A stretch of 64,000 bases of DNA from NCBI RefSeq assembly GCF_032925565.1, contig NZ_CP136708.1, positions 2,604,001 to 2,668,000 of the forward strand, given 5' to 3'. The stretch is from Alteromonas sp. CI.11.F.A3. GTDB taxonomy: Bacteria; Pseudomonadota; Gammaproteobacteria; Enterobacterales; Alteromonadaceae. Below, one piece after another: positions 26,122-34,170 of this stretch. The notes under the pieces are model-generated. The model saw nothing but the letters and a program-made list of their open reading frames with translations, ran no database searches and had not been told where the DNA came from. The position numbers and the translations under genes were made by a program. The first letter of the stretch is position 1; every line of letters begins with the position of its first letter.

Positions 26122-27273
26122 AACAAACATAGCATAGTTTTTTTAGGATTAGATACTCACAAAGAATTTCACGAAGTGGCTTATTGTGAAGAGCAGCGTG
26201 GAGTAAGTGCGGTGCACTATGGCCGCATTCCTTCTTCAAAAGTCAGCGTCAAAAAGCTTATCCGTCAGTTTGAATCTAAATATCCTGGTGCAACACTTCA
26301 CGTCGTATATGAAGCTGGGCCTTGTGGATATTGGATCTACCGACTTATCACGAGTTTAGGGCATTGTTGCTATGTCGTCGCGCCTTCCCTTATTCCGAAA
26401 AAGCCTGGTGACCATATTAAGACCGATAGGCGCGATGCGTTAAAGCTGGTGAAGTTGTTAAAATCGGAAGATCTCACGCCTATTTATGTGCCGGAGCCAG
26501 AAGATGAAGCGGTAAGAGATTTATCCCGCGCTCGAGAGCTTGCGATGAAAGATTTAAAAGAAGCCAAATACCAACTCAAAGCGCTGCTGCTGAGAAACAA
26601 TATTCGGTATGAAGGAACTGCTAACTGGTCGAAGAAACATCTGCGGTGGCTGACTGAACTGATATTACCTCATCCGGCGCAGCAAATCGTATTGCAGGAA
26701 CAGTTGCAGACTATTGAAGAGCGGATCCGCCGCTTAGAAAGGCTGGATAATGAGTTAACCCATCATGTACACCAGTGGCGTTATTATCCTGTCGTTAAAG
26801 CGATCCAAGCCATGCGTGGTGTGAGGCTGCTAGTGGCGGTTGGGGTTGTTGCGGAACTTGGTGATTTACACCGATTCGACCACCCGAGAAAGCTTATGGC
26901 TTATTTAGGCTTGGTACCCAGCGAACATTCCTCTGGTGGAAAACGTCATTTGGGCGCTATTACGAAGTCTGGTAACGGCAGAGCTAGACGCTTGTTAATT
27001 GAGGGGGCGCACAGCTATCGATATCCAGCAAATGTATCGACTAATATTCAAATTCGCCAAGAAGGGCTACCCAAAGACATCGTCGATATTGCGTGGAAAG
27101 CACAGCTTCGTCTGTGCAAACGCTACCAGCGAATGAATAAAAAAGGTAAGCATTACAATCTCATTATCACCGCAATAGCCAGAGAGATGGCAGCCTACAT
27201 ATGGGCTATCGCTAAAGAAGTGGTGCTTACGCCAGTTAATCCAAAATTGAGATTGAGCAGAGTACCTGCATGA
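26119..27273 (+). CDS. IS110/IS1111-family DEDD transposase (bridge-RNA recombinase type)
   Basis: A 384-residue recombinase. The N-terminal RuvC-like DEDD domain starts FLGLDTHKEFHEVAY (first Asp), with YEAGPCGYWIYR and HIKTDRRDALKLVKLL. A coiled region spans about 150-230, and the C-terminal transposase_20 domain includes AMRGVRLLVAVGVVAELGD, YLGLVPSEHSSGGKRHLGAI and TKSGNGRARRLLIEGAH with the serine region. I chose the ATG at 26119 with GGAGG five bases before it; an in-frame TTG at 26107 has no such site. The frame is intact, so the element may be active. Confidence 0.92.
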   Translation: MNKHSIVFLGLDTHKEFHEVAYCEEQRGVSAVHYGRIPSSKVSVKKLIRQFESKYPGATLHVVYEAGPCGYWIYRLITSLGHCCYVVAPSLIPKKPGDHIKTDRRDALKLVKLLKSEDLTPIYVPEPEDEAVRDLSRARELAMKDLKEAKYQLKALLLRNNIRYEGTANWSKKHLRWLTELILPHPAQQIVLQEQLQTIEERIRRLERLDNELTHHVHQWRYYPVVKAIQAMRGVRLLVAVGVVAELGDLHRFDHPRKLMAYLGLVPSEHSSGGKRHLGAITKSGNGRARRLLIEGAHSYRYPANVSTNIQIRQEGLPKDIVDIAWKAQLRLCKRYQRMNKKGKHYNLIITAIAREMAAYIWAIAKEVVLTPVNPKLRLSRVPA

Positions 27274-27605
27274 TAAAAGAGTTTGAGCTAATGCATTCGG
27301 ATCAGGCCGCGGAATGTGGCACAACCTACGAGGGCGTTATGACGGCAATAACTTAACGGTTATTGATCCACGAACATAGACTGATGAGAAAGGCTGAGCG
27401 GTCACCGGGACACGGCGGAGTGAGTAAGGTAGGCGCTGTTCATTGAAAGATGAATAATCCATTAATACCACTGGGGCGACACTCGCCATGACAACCGACG
27501 ACATTACTGCCTCATCCGGTGCGTTAGCTCATTTAATATGAGTAAGAACACAGCTAATTATGGACCGAAAAAATGTCAGGGAGACATTCGGTTTTTATTG
27601 ACAAG
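27274..27605 (+). ncRNA. Candidate bridge-RNA region of the IS110-type element
   Basis: This 330-base right non-coding end has no gene. IS110-family elements encode a structured bridge RNA in a non-coding end; in the IS1111 group it is on the right, downstream of the recombinase gene, which fits the long right end here. It contains several short palindromes, including a hairpin around 27566-27596 (CCGA ... TGTC / GACA ... TCGG) followed by a T run. The exact RNA ends and guide loops cannot be set by eye. Confidence 0.45.
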
Positions 27606-27613
27606 GGGAGTCA

Positions 27614-27727
27614 TACCAACGCCCATATAAGGGGCAGTAATACGTGGGCTAAAACCCGAGCGAAGCGACAGAGCCCACGTGTTACTGTCCCAGGGAGCTT
27701 GCGACCGACTTAATGTGTTTGTTAAAT
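27614..27727 (-). repeat. attC site next to the IS110-type element
   Basis: On the minus strand ATTTAAC ... GTTGGTA bound 114 bp. The long arms CAGTAACACGTGGGCTCTG and GCCCACGTATTACTGCCCC pair almost fully. The TAA of the 27722 gene is inside ATTTAAC. The distal 7-mer touches the IS end. Confidence 0.85.
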
Positions 27728-28042
27728 GCCAATTACTAACCTCATAGATTCTTCCGCAGATATAAAACCTAATAGAAAGAACAGTATACGCGTAAAAGTA
27801 TTAACAGCAAAACGCAATGCATCAGGGTCATACCATGGGTTTTTATCAAAATCATTCTCGGTACGAAGTTGTCGTTGAGACTCTCTAATAATTTGCTTAC
27901 CAATAACTAGCAATAAAATTAAGGAGAGAAAGGTAAAACCGTAAACTCCATCTGGAAGAGAGTAAAACTCAATAACGGGTTCGCTGAGTACTAGTAATAC
28001 TCCAGCTATAAATGATGTTGTTTTTGTAGCATCCATTGGCAT
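27722..28042 (-). CDS. Small membrane protein (cassette gene)
   Basis: A 106-residue protein with three hydrophobic segments: about 8-24 (SFIAGVLLVLSEPVIEF), 32-48 (YGFTFLSLILLLVIGK) and 82-103 (TFTRILFFLLGFISAEESM). A charged loop (RESQRQLRTENDFDKNPWYD) separates the last two. No family recognised. The ATG at 28042 lies within the 7-mer of the attC at 28041 and the stop lies within the next attC, so the cassette is tightly packed. ATG at 28036 is an alternative start. Confidence 0.7.
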   Translation of the reverse strand: MPMDATKTTSFIAGVLLVLSEPVIEFYSLPDGVYGFTFLSLILLLVIGKQIIRESQRQLRTENDFDKNPWYDPDALRFAVNTFTRILFFLLGFISAEESMRLVIGI

Positions 28043-28155
28043 TTAACGCTAAGCTTTGGGGCGCTAGCACGTGGGCTAAAATCCGAACGAAGTGAGTCAG
28101 CCCACGTGTTAGCGTCCCAGCGACCGGAGGGAGTGCCAACAGCGTTTTGTTAGGC
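28041..28155 (-). repeat. attC site
   Basis: On the minus strand GCCTAAC ... GTTAAAT bound 115 bp. The arms GACGCTAACACGTGGGCTGA and TAGCCCACGTGCTAGCGCCC pair. It is highly similar in its core to the attC at 27614, as expected of one array. Confidence 0.88.
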
Positions 28156-28457
28156 GTACAACGAAGAGTACGCAGCTTTGCTGCCACCACCATCCGATTA
28201 GACCGCGAATTTAAATTATTGAATTTAAGATAAAACAACCCTGTGCGAAAAGCTAGATGTTAACGGTAATGCTGGATAAAAGAGCGAGTTAAGAAAACTA
28301 GCTGAGCTGAATGTAGGTGTTACGGTGTTTGTGAAAAACGCGTTGCTAAAGCCGTTGAAACTACCGAGAAAGTAACTCGTAAAGACAACCTAGCGAAACA
28401 GCCTTGATGCTGAAATGTCACGGTTATACCCACTTTTTTATGCTGTAAGTAAATGAT
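28156..28457. other. Cassette without a convincing gene
   Basis: These 302 bases lie between two attC sites. The minus strand holds only frames that run across the attC or lack a start signal. The plus strand has a short protein-like stretch (EKRVAKAVETTEKVTRKDN, near 28335-28400) with no start. It is either a gene-less cassette (promoter or RNA cargo) or a decayed gene. Confidence 0.6.
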
Positions 28458-28558
28458 GCCTAACGCCCGCCTAACAGGCGCAAGATGCTTGGCTAAAATT
28501 AGGAACGAAGTGACGCAAGCCAAGCATCTTGCGTCCTTTGTTGAGGCGTTTGTTAGTT
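28458..28558 (-). repeat. attC site
   Basis: On the minus strand AACTAAC ... GTTAGGC bound 101 bp (a second GTTAGGC 7-mer lies at 28469-28475). The arms GGACGCAAGATGCTTGGCTT and GCCAAGCATCTTGCGCC pair. The stop codon of the 28553 gene overlaps the first 7-mer. Confidence 0.88.
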
Positions 28559-28945
28559 GCCGTTTTTGCAGAGGTATTTCAGTAAATCTGCGTAATCAGC
28601 TAGTACTACATTAGCGGCTTCATCCATATTGTAAGATTCATCATCAATCATTTCAGCATCGTGATAAATTCTATACAAGTTTCCATTAACGCCATCATTT
28701 ATGTTTATGAAATATGGATCACCGGAACCTAGTGAGCAACTAGCAACAGGAATGTACCCAAATTTCTTTACTGCGATTCCAGGATAAAACTCGTTAGCCT
28801 CATTTAGAATTTGATATTCATCGAGTAGCTTAAGGTTACCACCATCTAACTCTGACAAATCAGCGGATTCTGGAATTTCACAGTATTCGCCCACTAATTC
28901 ATTTTTAATGATGAAATTTTTCCAATACTCCGGTATCAAAGACAA
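28553..28945 (-). CDS. SMI1/KNR4 (SUKH)-like protein
   Basis: A 130-residue acidic protein resembling SMI1/KNR4 domains: KKFGYIPVASCSLGSGDPYF followed by NDGVNGNLYRIYHD near residues 62-98, the usual ligand-facing core. In bacteria such SUKH proteins are commonly immunity proteins against secreted or contact-dependent toxins. No toxin gene is adjacent, so this would be an orphan immunity cassette. It is the first gene of the cassette array counted from the right. Confidence 0.75.
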   Translation of the reverse strand: MSLIPEYWKNFIIKNELVGEYCEIPESADLSELDGGNLKLLDEYQILNEANEFYPGIAVKKFGYIPVASCSLGSGDPYFININDGVNGNLYRIYHDAEMIDDESYNMDEAANVVLADYADLLKYLCKNGN

Positions 28946-28956
28946 TCTCCCTAGGC

Positions 28957-28963
28957 AACTAAC
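28957..28963 (-). other. Right boundary 7-mer of the cassette array
   Basis: GTTAGTT on the minus strand, 12 bases before the ATG of the SMI1-like gene, repeats the sequence at the far end of the same cassette (28552-28558), and the identity extends to GTTAGTTGCC. It would be the junction to an attI or to a lost cassette. The next 220 bases to 29187 contain no integrase gene and nothing else I can identify. Confidence 0.5.
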
Positions 28964-29187
28964 AGCTTATTATATGGAAAAATTCCTTTATGTAAGATGG
29001 AATCTTTCCGTACATCATTTTCCTAATTGACAAACTTTCGCACGAAACCACACTGTTATCAAACTATTGCACTTCAGCATTCAAATAGCTCCCCCATATT
29101 CCGGAATAATTCCTTTTTATTTCCAACAACGCCTCAAAAATAATCAACTGTATGAATATACAGACCACCAACATTCCTTAATCTAAC

Positions 29188-30378
29188 TCACTCAAACACT
29201 AATCTATTACCCTCGAAAGTAACCCGATCTTTCTCGTCTAACTGCATGTACTCTACGCCCCCTACTTCTTCCAACAGACTCATGACGTATGGATTCGGCT
29301 TTTCAATACTATTAAACACATCTAACACCCGTTGTAATTTGTATTGATGAAAGCTCGATACAAAACGTTGTTCATCTACATTCCCAGTTTCGCTCCGCCC
29401 TATTTTAAAACTGTGCTGCCCTATTGTTCTTGGTATAAAGTGCGGAGTATTTTCATTACTCGCATCCTTTTCTCGCCAATCAGTTAACGCCTCTGAAGTA
29501 TTTTTCAACACCGGCCATTGCTGAGTAAACATATCTTTTAATAATGGCAGCAAGGCTGCGGGTATTTCATCGTTTGCTAAAAACGCAGGGGTACTGGCAG
29601 GATTATTGATATCGTTACTAGCAGAGGTACTTGCTTGATGTGCAGTATTAGGGTTATTCATCCGCTTCACCCACGCCGCCACATTGGGGGCTATTTTATC
29701 CATTAACCGCTTGGGTGCAGGGTCGCGGTATAAGTGGGCATACAATGGGCCTAGTAATCCGAAGTCACCTGTACAGGGTTTATCGCCCAACAAATACTTA
29801 TGGGTGGCGAAATGTTCGTTTAAATAATGCAGAACGGTGTTTTCATACCAGTCTTCAATATAGGGAATGCTTTTTTCGGTAATACCTAACAGTGGCACAA
29901 ACCCTTGGAATTTTTTGGCTAGTTTCTTTCCAAAATACGCTTTAATAAATTTTGGTGCTTTAGGGGTAACTACTTGCCCGAACTCTTCATATATAAACGG
30001 GAAGTTATCTTTATTCCAGCGGTAGTGCATGGCGGGAATAACCAGCCATTCATCACCCCATAAGGCGAATAGCTCACTGACAAGATGCTGTGCGGGTGTG
30101 TTGGGTACTACTGATAGATTGTTGGTGTTGGTATCTGCCTGCGTATTAGCCTGAGCCTGCGCTTCAAAGTAATCAATAATGCGGGCGGTATCTTGTAGGT
30201 ATTCACCTGAAGGAGTTTTTACCACCGGAATAAAGGCAACACCGGTTTTCGGGCGAATAATTTTCTTGTATACCGAGATAGTAGATAACACCTCGGTGAA
30301 AGGCAGTTGCTTATATTTAAGGTAAGCGCGAATTTTACCTGTATACAAAGACACTTCAGAACCATACAAAATATACAC
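29188..30378 (-). CDS. Glutathione S-transferase family protein (extended)
   Basis: A 396-residue protein. The N-terminal 80 residues are a thioredoxin-like GST domain (MYILYGSEVSLYTGKIRAYL, then IPVVKTPSGEYLQDTARIID with the conserved P and the glutathione-binding acidic/Ser-type turn). An all-helical GST C-terminal domain follows to about 235 (YLLGDKPCTGDFGLLGPLYA). The remaining 160 residues are an extra C-terminal extension not found in ordinary GSTs of about 210 residues. The N-terminal YGSEVSLYTGK lacks an obvious catalytic Cys. Substrate unknown. Confidence 0.82.
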   Translation of the reverse strand: MYILYGSEVSLYTGKIRAYLKYKQLPFTEVLSTISVYKKIIRPKTGVAFIPVVKTPSGEYLQDTARIIDYFEAQAQANTQADTNTNNLSVVPNTPAQHLVSELFALWGDEWLVIPAMHYRWNKDNFPFIYEEFGQVVTPKAPKFIKAYFGKKLAKKFQGFVPLLGITEKSIPYIEDWYENTVLHYLNEHFATHKYLLGDKPCTGDFGLLGPLYAHLYRDPAPKRLMDKIAPNVAAWVKRMNNPNTAHQASTSASNDINNPASTPAFLANDEIPAALLPLLKDMFTQQWPVLKNTSEALTDWREKDASNENTPHFIPRTIGQHSFKIGRSETGNVDEQRFVSSFHQYKLQRVLDVFNSIEKPNPYVMSLLEEVGGVEYMQLDEKDRVTFEGNRLVFE

Positions 30379-30683
30379 TACAACACTCTCTTAAACGCTG
30401 AATAATAACCAGATTAATACGCAAGTAATGTTCACGTCTATTGAATGCCTATTTTGTTAAATGATATAGCACCATAACAACGGCTATGTGTTACCTATTG
30501 CTGGTAATTCGTTATTCCTCTGCTAATTCTCTGTCGATCCTTTGCAAGCCCCTCTATTCGCTATCAATTACTATTAGATTGCCTACCTGCTAGCCAACTA
30601 CACCGAAAAAAGCAAAAAATATTTCACATCCCAATTGTTACAATATAACATATCAGCAAATTTCGACTTTATACCGCAAATCA
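30379..30683. other. Divergent intergenic region upstream of the ABC-TonB operon
   Basis: 305 bases between the GST-like gene and the ABC operon, AT-rich. I looked for a Fur-type dyad because a TonB receptor is in the operon and did not find a convincing one. Just before the operon, ATTGTTACAATATAAC (about 30634-30649) is a plausible promoter-region dyad (TTGT/ACAA), unproven. Confidence 0.4.
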
Positions 30684-31403
30684 ATGACATCAAAATCTGT
30701 AATCAGCGCTAGTGAATTGTCGGTACGTATAGACCAACGTACTATTCTCGACAACCTTAATTTTGAAGTAGGCAAAGGTGAAGTGTTTGCCCTTCTTGGT
30801 GGAAACGGTGCGGGTAAATCCACCACCCTTAAAACCTTTTTAGGGCTAATGAAACCTAGTACTGGAACAGCGTCTGTTATGGGCATGTCGGTAGCAGACA
30901 ATACCAACGAAGTGCAGAAGTCGGTGGCTTATTTGCCTGAATCGGTCACCCTTTATGGTCATCTTTCAGGATACGAAAATATTCGCTACTTTTTGTCGGT
31001 AGCCGGTGTCGAGAAAACTGACAATGCTATTCATGAAGCCCTTAATAAAGTGGCGTTGCAGGAAAATGCGTGGCACAACACTTTGTCGAATTACTCAAAA
31101 GGAATGAGGCAGAAAACTGCTATTGCATTAGCCATTCTACGCAATGCCCCAGTGCTGTTTTTAGATGAACCTACTTCTGGTCTCGATCCTGCCGCTATTG
31201 ATGAATTTAACTCGCTAGTATCTGAGTTAGCCAACAACGGTGCCACTATATTTATGGTAACCCACGATGTGTATGGCGCTTGTCAGGTTGCTCACCGCAT
31301 TGTGCTATTAAGCAACGGCAAGCTTACGGGGTCGTTCGAACGCTCGGGCGATACACCTATCGATACAGAAGCTGTTCACGCTGCATTTGCTGGGCGTAAA
31401 TAA
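30684..31403 (+). CDS. ABC transporter ATP-binding protein
   Basis: A 239-residue ABC ATPase. Walker A ALLGGNGAGKSTTLK (near 34-48), Q-loop in VAYLPESVTLYGHL, signature NYSKGMRQK, Walker B PVLFLDEPTSGLDP and switch His in MVTHDVYGA are all present. It belongs to the ABC-2 export class (CcmA/NosF-like). Its stop overlaps the next permease gene (TAATG), starting a four-gene operon of one ATPase, two permeases and a TonB-dependent receptor. Confidence 0.93.
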   Translation: MTSKSVISASELSVRIDQRTILDNLNFEVGKGEVFALLGGNGAGKSTTLKTFLGLMKPSTGTASVMGMSVADNTNEVQKSVAYLPESVTLYGHLSGYENIRYFLSVAGVEKTDNAIHEALNKVALQENAWHNTLSNYSKGMRQKTAIALAILRNAPVLFLDEPTSGLDPAAIDEFNSLVSELANNGATIFMVTHDVYGACQVAHRIVLLSNGKLTGSFERSGDTPIDTEAVHAAFAGRK

Positions 31404-32845
31404 TGATGAGCAATACAATAAAAACCATTTGTGCTGAGCAGTGGCGTTATTGGCTGCGAACCAAGGTTGCCACTACGGTGTTAATTTTGGGCAGTGTACT
31501 TACCCTAACAGCGCTTGTGGTAAATGCCTTTCATATTGAAGAAGCGGCGCACGCCAGAGAACACCTTCAACATGAAGCTGAAGAACGCTTTTTATCGCAA
31601 CCAGATAAACATCCCCATCGCATGGTGCATTACGGGCACTATGTGTTTCGTACACCTACCCCGCTTAGCGTAATAGAACCTGGTGTAGACACTTACACAG
31701 GTAACGCTATTTTCTTAGAAGGTCACAGGCAAAACAGTGCCATGTTTGCCGAGCAGCGCCAGTCTGCAGGGCTTACTCGCTTTAGTAGCTTAACGCCAAG
31801 CTTTTTAGCATTAGTGTTAGCACCGCTGTTTATTATTTTGATTGGCTACGGCAGCGTGTCACGAGAACGTGAAGCAGGCACACTAACTTTATTACTTACC
31901 CAAGGTGCTAGCCGCTGGCAGTTGGTATTAGGAAAGTTAGTGGCATTAATGCTGGCTAGCAGTATTTTCTTACTGCCATTGCTATTGGCCTGCTTGTATG
32001 TCGCTTTTTCCAATGAAAGCGCGTTAGTGGTAACGCTTTTCTGCTTAGGTTACGCACTTTATTTCTTGTTATGGGCTGTGGTGGTTACCGCCTGCTCTAC
32101 GTTGTTTGAAAAAAGCAGCGCTAGCTTTACCGTGCTTATTGTTATTTGGATGAGTGCTTGCATATTGCTACCTAGAATGGGCAGCAGTGTGGCTACCAGT
32201 GTCGAGCCTTCTATCGGTAAGTTAGAAGCCGACTTTAAAGTAGAAGAAAAACTTCGAAGCTTAGGCGATGGTCACGATGTTAACGATCCTGCTTTTGTTA
32301 AGCTAAAACAAGACCTACTCGATAAGTACAACGTCGATTCTGTAGACGACCTACCCGTGAACTTCAGAGGCATAGTGGCGCAATATTCTGAACAGCGCCA
32401 AGCTGTTGTGATTAATGAATTTGCTGAAAGCCGCATGCAAGAAGAACTAGCACAAGCGCGAATTGCTAGGCAGTTTGGTTGGCTTTCGCCTACTGTTGCA
32501 CTGCGTTCATTCTCTACGTTGCTTGCAGGCACCAGTATTGAAACCCATCACCGCTTTTTACGTGAAGCTGAAATCCTACGTATGCAGTTTGTACAAGGCT
32601 TAAATAAGGTGCATGTAGAAAAGCTAGATTACAAACTGGATATGAACCGCAATTCAAGCGAAGAAGCCGCAGACAAAGCGGTAGTTGAAGCCAGTAACTG
32701 GGCAGTATTGTCTGAATTTAATTTTCAGCCAGAAGCACCCATGGCGCGCTTAAGCAGTGCTGCCGTGTATTGTTTACAACTTCTTCTTTGGGTGGGCGTT
32801 GCTTTACTACTTCTTAAGCTTGCAGTAAGGAGGCTAAACCCATGA
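31403..32845 (+). CDS. ABC-2 type permease, large periplasmic domain
   Basis: A 480-residue permease. TM1 lies at about residues 17-40, then a His-rich extracytoplasmic stretch with HPHRMVHYGHYVFRTP, then a block of five to six membrane helices (about 130-265) starting with ALVLAPLFIILIGYGSVSRE and the motif REREAGTLTLLLTQG. A second extracytoplasmic domain follows (about 270-445) and a C-terminal helix. The GSVSREREAGTL signature is typical of NosY/ABC-2 permeases (DUF3526-like group). Translationally coupled to its neighbours by ATG overlaps on both sides. Confidence 0.85.
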   Translation: MMSNTIKTICAEQWRYWLRTKVATTVLILGSVLTLTALVVNAFHIEEAAHAREHLQHEAEERFLSQPDKHPHRMVHYGHYVFRTPTPLSVIEPGVDTYTGNAIFLEGHRQNSAMFAEQRQSAGLTRFSSLTPSFLALVLAPLFIILIGYGSVSREREAGTLTLLLTQGASRWQLVLGKLVALMLASSIFLLPLLLACLYVAFSNESALVVTLFCLGYALYFLLWAVVVTACSTLFEKSSASFTVLIVIWMSACILLPRMGSSVATSVEPSIGKLEADFKVEEKLRSLGDGHDVNDPAFVKLKQDLLDKYNVDSVDDLPVNFRGIVAQYSEQRQAVVINEFAESRMQEELAQARIARQFGWLSPTVALRSFSTLLAGTSIETHHRFLREAEILRMQFVQGLNKVHVEKLDYKLDMNRNSSEEAADKAVVEASNWAVLSEFNFQPEAPMARLSSAAVYCLQLLLWVGVALLLLKLAVRRLNP

Positions 32846-34170
32846 TGCGGTTTAACGATATTAAGCGCGAAGCAAAGTTTGTGTTTGCCCATCGCCAATT
32901 TAAATTAACCTTATTGGTGGTATTTCTACTCAGCACAGTAGCCTTGTGGTCGGGTCATGCAGAAATGCAAGCACAACAAGCCACAATTGAACGCTTATTA
33001 GAAAAAGACCAAGTAGAGCGTGAAGCGGTACTTAATCATCAGTCTAGCTACGGCATGGTGGCCTATTACGCATTCCACCTAACGTATGCGCCGCCTTCGC
33101 CTCTTACCTTTGCGGTTGTTGGCGAACGTGATGTGTTCCCGTGGAAACATCGCATACGCATGCTAGCCCTTGAAGGCCAAATTTATGAAAGCGATACCGA
33201 CAATCCAGAATTAGCGTTTTTAGGGCGTTTCGATTTTGCCTTTGTGGTAAGCGTACTGCTACCGCTATTTATTATTTTGTTACTGTACGACCTAAAAGCC
33301 AAAGAGCGTGAAGCCAGACGCTTCGACTTACTTAACGTTACGGCGCGTAATAGCCATGCGGTATGGACATCTCGTACCCTAGTTACGCTGGTTCCGTTAG
33401 CGTTAGTTACGCTGGTTCCTTTTGTGGCCTTTGCCATTGTGAATGGCGCTTCTGTAAGTTCTATCTTGTTAGCATGCGTTATTGTGCTGGGTACTATAAG
33501 CGTGTGGTCTGCCATTGTATTAGCCATTGGAGCAGCACAGCGTTTTGCTAAATACAGTGCCACCCACCTTGCTTCGTTAATGTTAGGCGTATGGCTTATT
33601 ACTACCGTAATTGTGCCGGTTACCGGTCATACCGTTATTAATGCCGTGGTTGAAACACCTGAAGGTGGCGACATTGTGCTTACACAGCGTGAAGCCGTAA
33701 ACGGTGCATGGGACAAACCCGTTGAGGAAACGTGGGAGAAGTTTATTGAAACTCACCCACAATGGGCTGATTACACGGCTTACGATCCTAAGCGAGATGG
33801 CTCTTTTAACTGGAAGTGGTACTTCGCTTTTCAACAAGTTGGCGATGATAGTGCAAGCGAACTTTCAAACGCGTATCAGCAAGCCACTATTCGAAAAAAT
33901 CAGCTGGCGGGCTATGTGTCTTTACTGTCGCCTTCGTTGCTAACCCAGCGTTTGTTATCGAACACCGCAAGCACCAACGTGCAATCTATGATTGATTATG
34001 AAAATAAGGTGCGCGCTTTTCACGCGTCGTTACGCGAGTTTTACTACCAACAACTTTTTGCTGCGCCTGAGTTTTCAAAATCAAGCCTTAAGCGCTTACC
34101 GAAATTCACTACATCTTCACAATTTACTAGTACACCAATGAACACACAGGAAAACACCAATGAAAAATAA
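32842..34170 (+). CDS. ABC-2 type permease, DUF3526-like
   Basis: A 442-residue permease paralogous to the preceding gene. TM1 is at about 18-37; an extracytoplasmic part contains LNHQSSYGMVAYYAFHLTYA; the central membrane block begins FAFVVSVLLPLFIILLLYDL with KAKEREARRFDLLNVTAR. The large domain after it ends near the C-terminus. It likely forms a heterodimer with the other permease. The 3' end overlaps the receptor gene start by 11 bases. Confidence 0.83.
   Translation: MMRFNDIKREAKFVFAHRQFKLTLLVVFLLSTVALWSGHAEMQAQQATIERLLEKDQVEREAVLNHQSSYGMVAYYAFHLTYAPPSPLTFAVVGERDVFPWKHRIRMLALEGQIYESDTDNPELAFLGRFDFAFVVSVLLPLFIILLLYDLKAKEREARRFDLLNVTARNSHAVWTSRTLVTLVPLALVTLVPFVAFAIVNGASVSSILLACVIVLGTISVWSAIVLAIGAAQRFAKYSATHLASLMLGVWLITTVIVPVTGHTVINAVVETPEGGDIVLTQREAVNGAWDKPVEETWEKFIETHPQWADYTAYDPKRDGSFNWKWYFAFQQVGDDSASELSNAYQQATIRKNQLAGYVSLLSPSLLTQRLLSNTASTNVQSMIDYENKVRAFHASLREFYYQQLFAAPEFSKSSLKRLPKFTTSSQFTSTPMNTQENTNEK

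Larger units (their letters stand above)
26003..27614 (+). mobile_element. IS110-family (IS1111-like) insertion sequence at a cassette junction
   Basis: An element of about 1.6 kb with one transposase gene, a 114-bp left and a 340-bp right non-coding end. ATGACTCCC at 26003-26011 is repeated inverted at 27606-27614, which I take as the termini. A second internal inverted pair, GTCCATTATTAG (26075) and CTAATTATGGAC (27554-27565), could instead be the subterminal repeats typical of IS1111 elements. The right end abuts the GTTGGTA 7-mer of the attC at 27614. Joining the flanks restores a normal attC-to-gene junction. It lies opposite to the cassette genes. Confidence 0.75.

Noticed and set aside
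27969..28238. An 89-codon minus-strand frame
   Set aside because: It crosses the attC at 28041-28155 and overlaps the membrane-protein gene in another frame.
28320..28523. A 67-codon minus-strand frame
   Set aside because: It runs through the attC at 28458 and has no start signal, so it is a chance frame.
16179..28963. CRISPR array
   Set aside because: The repeated palindromes are 70-115 bp, divergent, irregularly spaced and separated by genes; this fits attC, not CRISPR.
30379..30683. Fur box before the ABC-TonB operon
   Set aside because: No stretch matches GATAATGATAATCATTATC closely enough; AT-rich spacing alone is not evidence.
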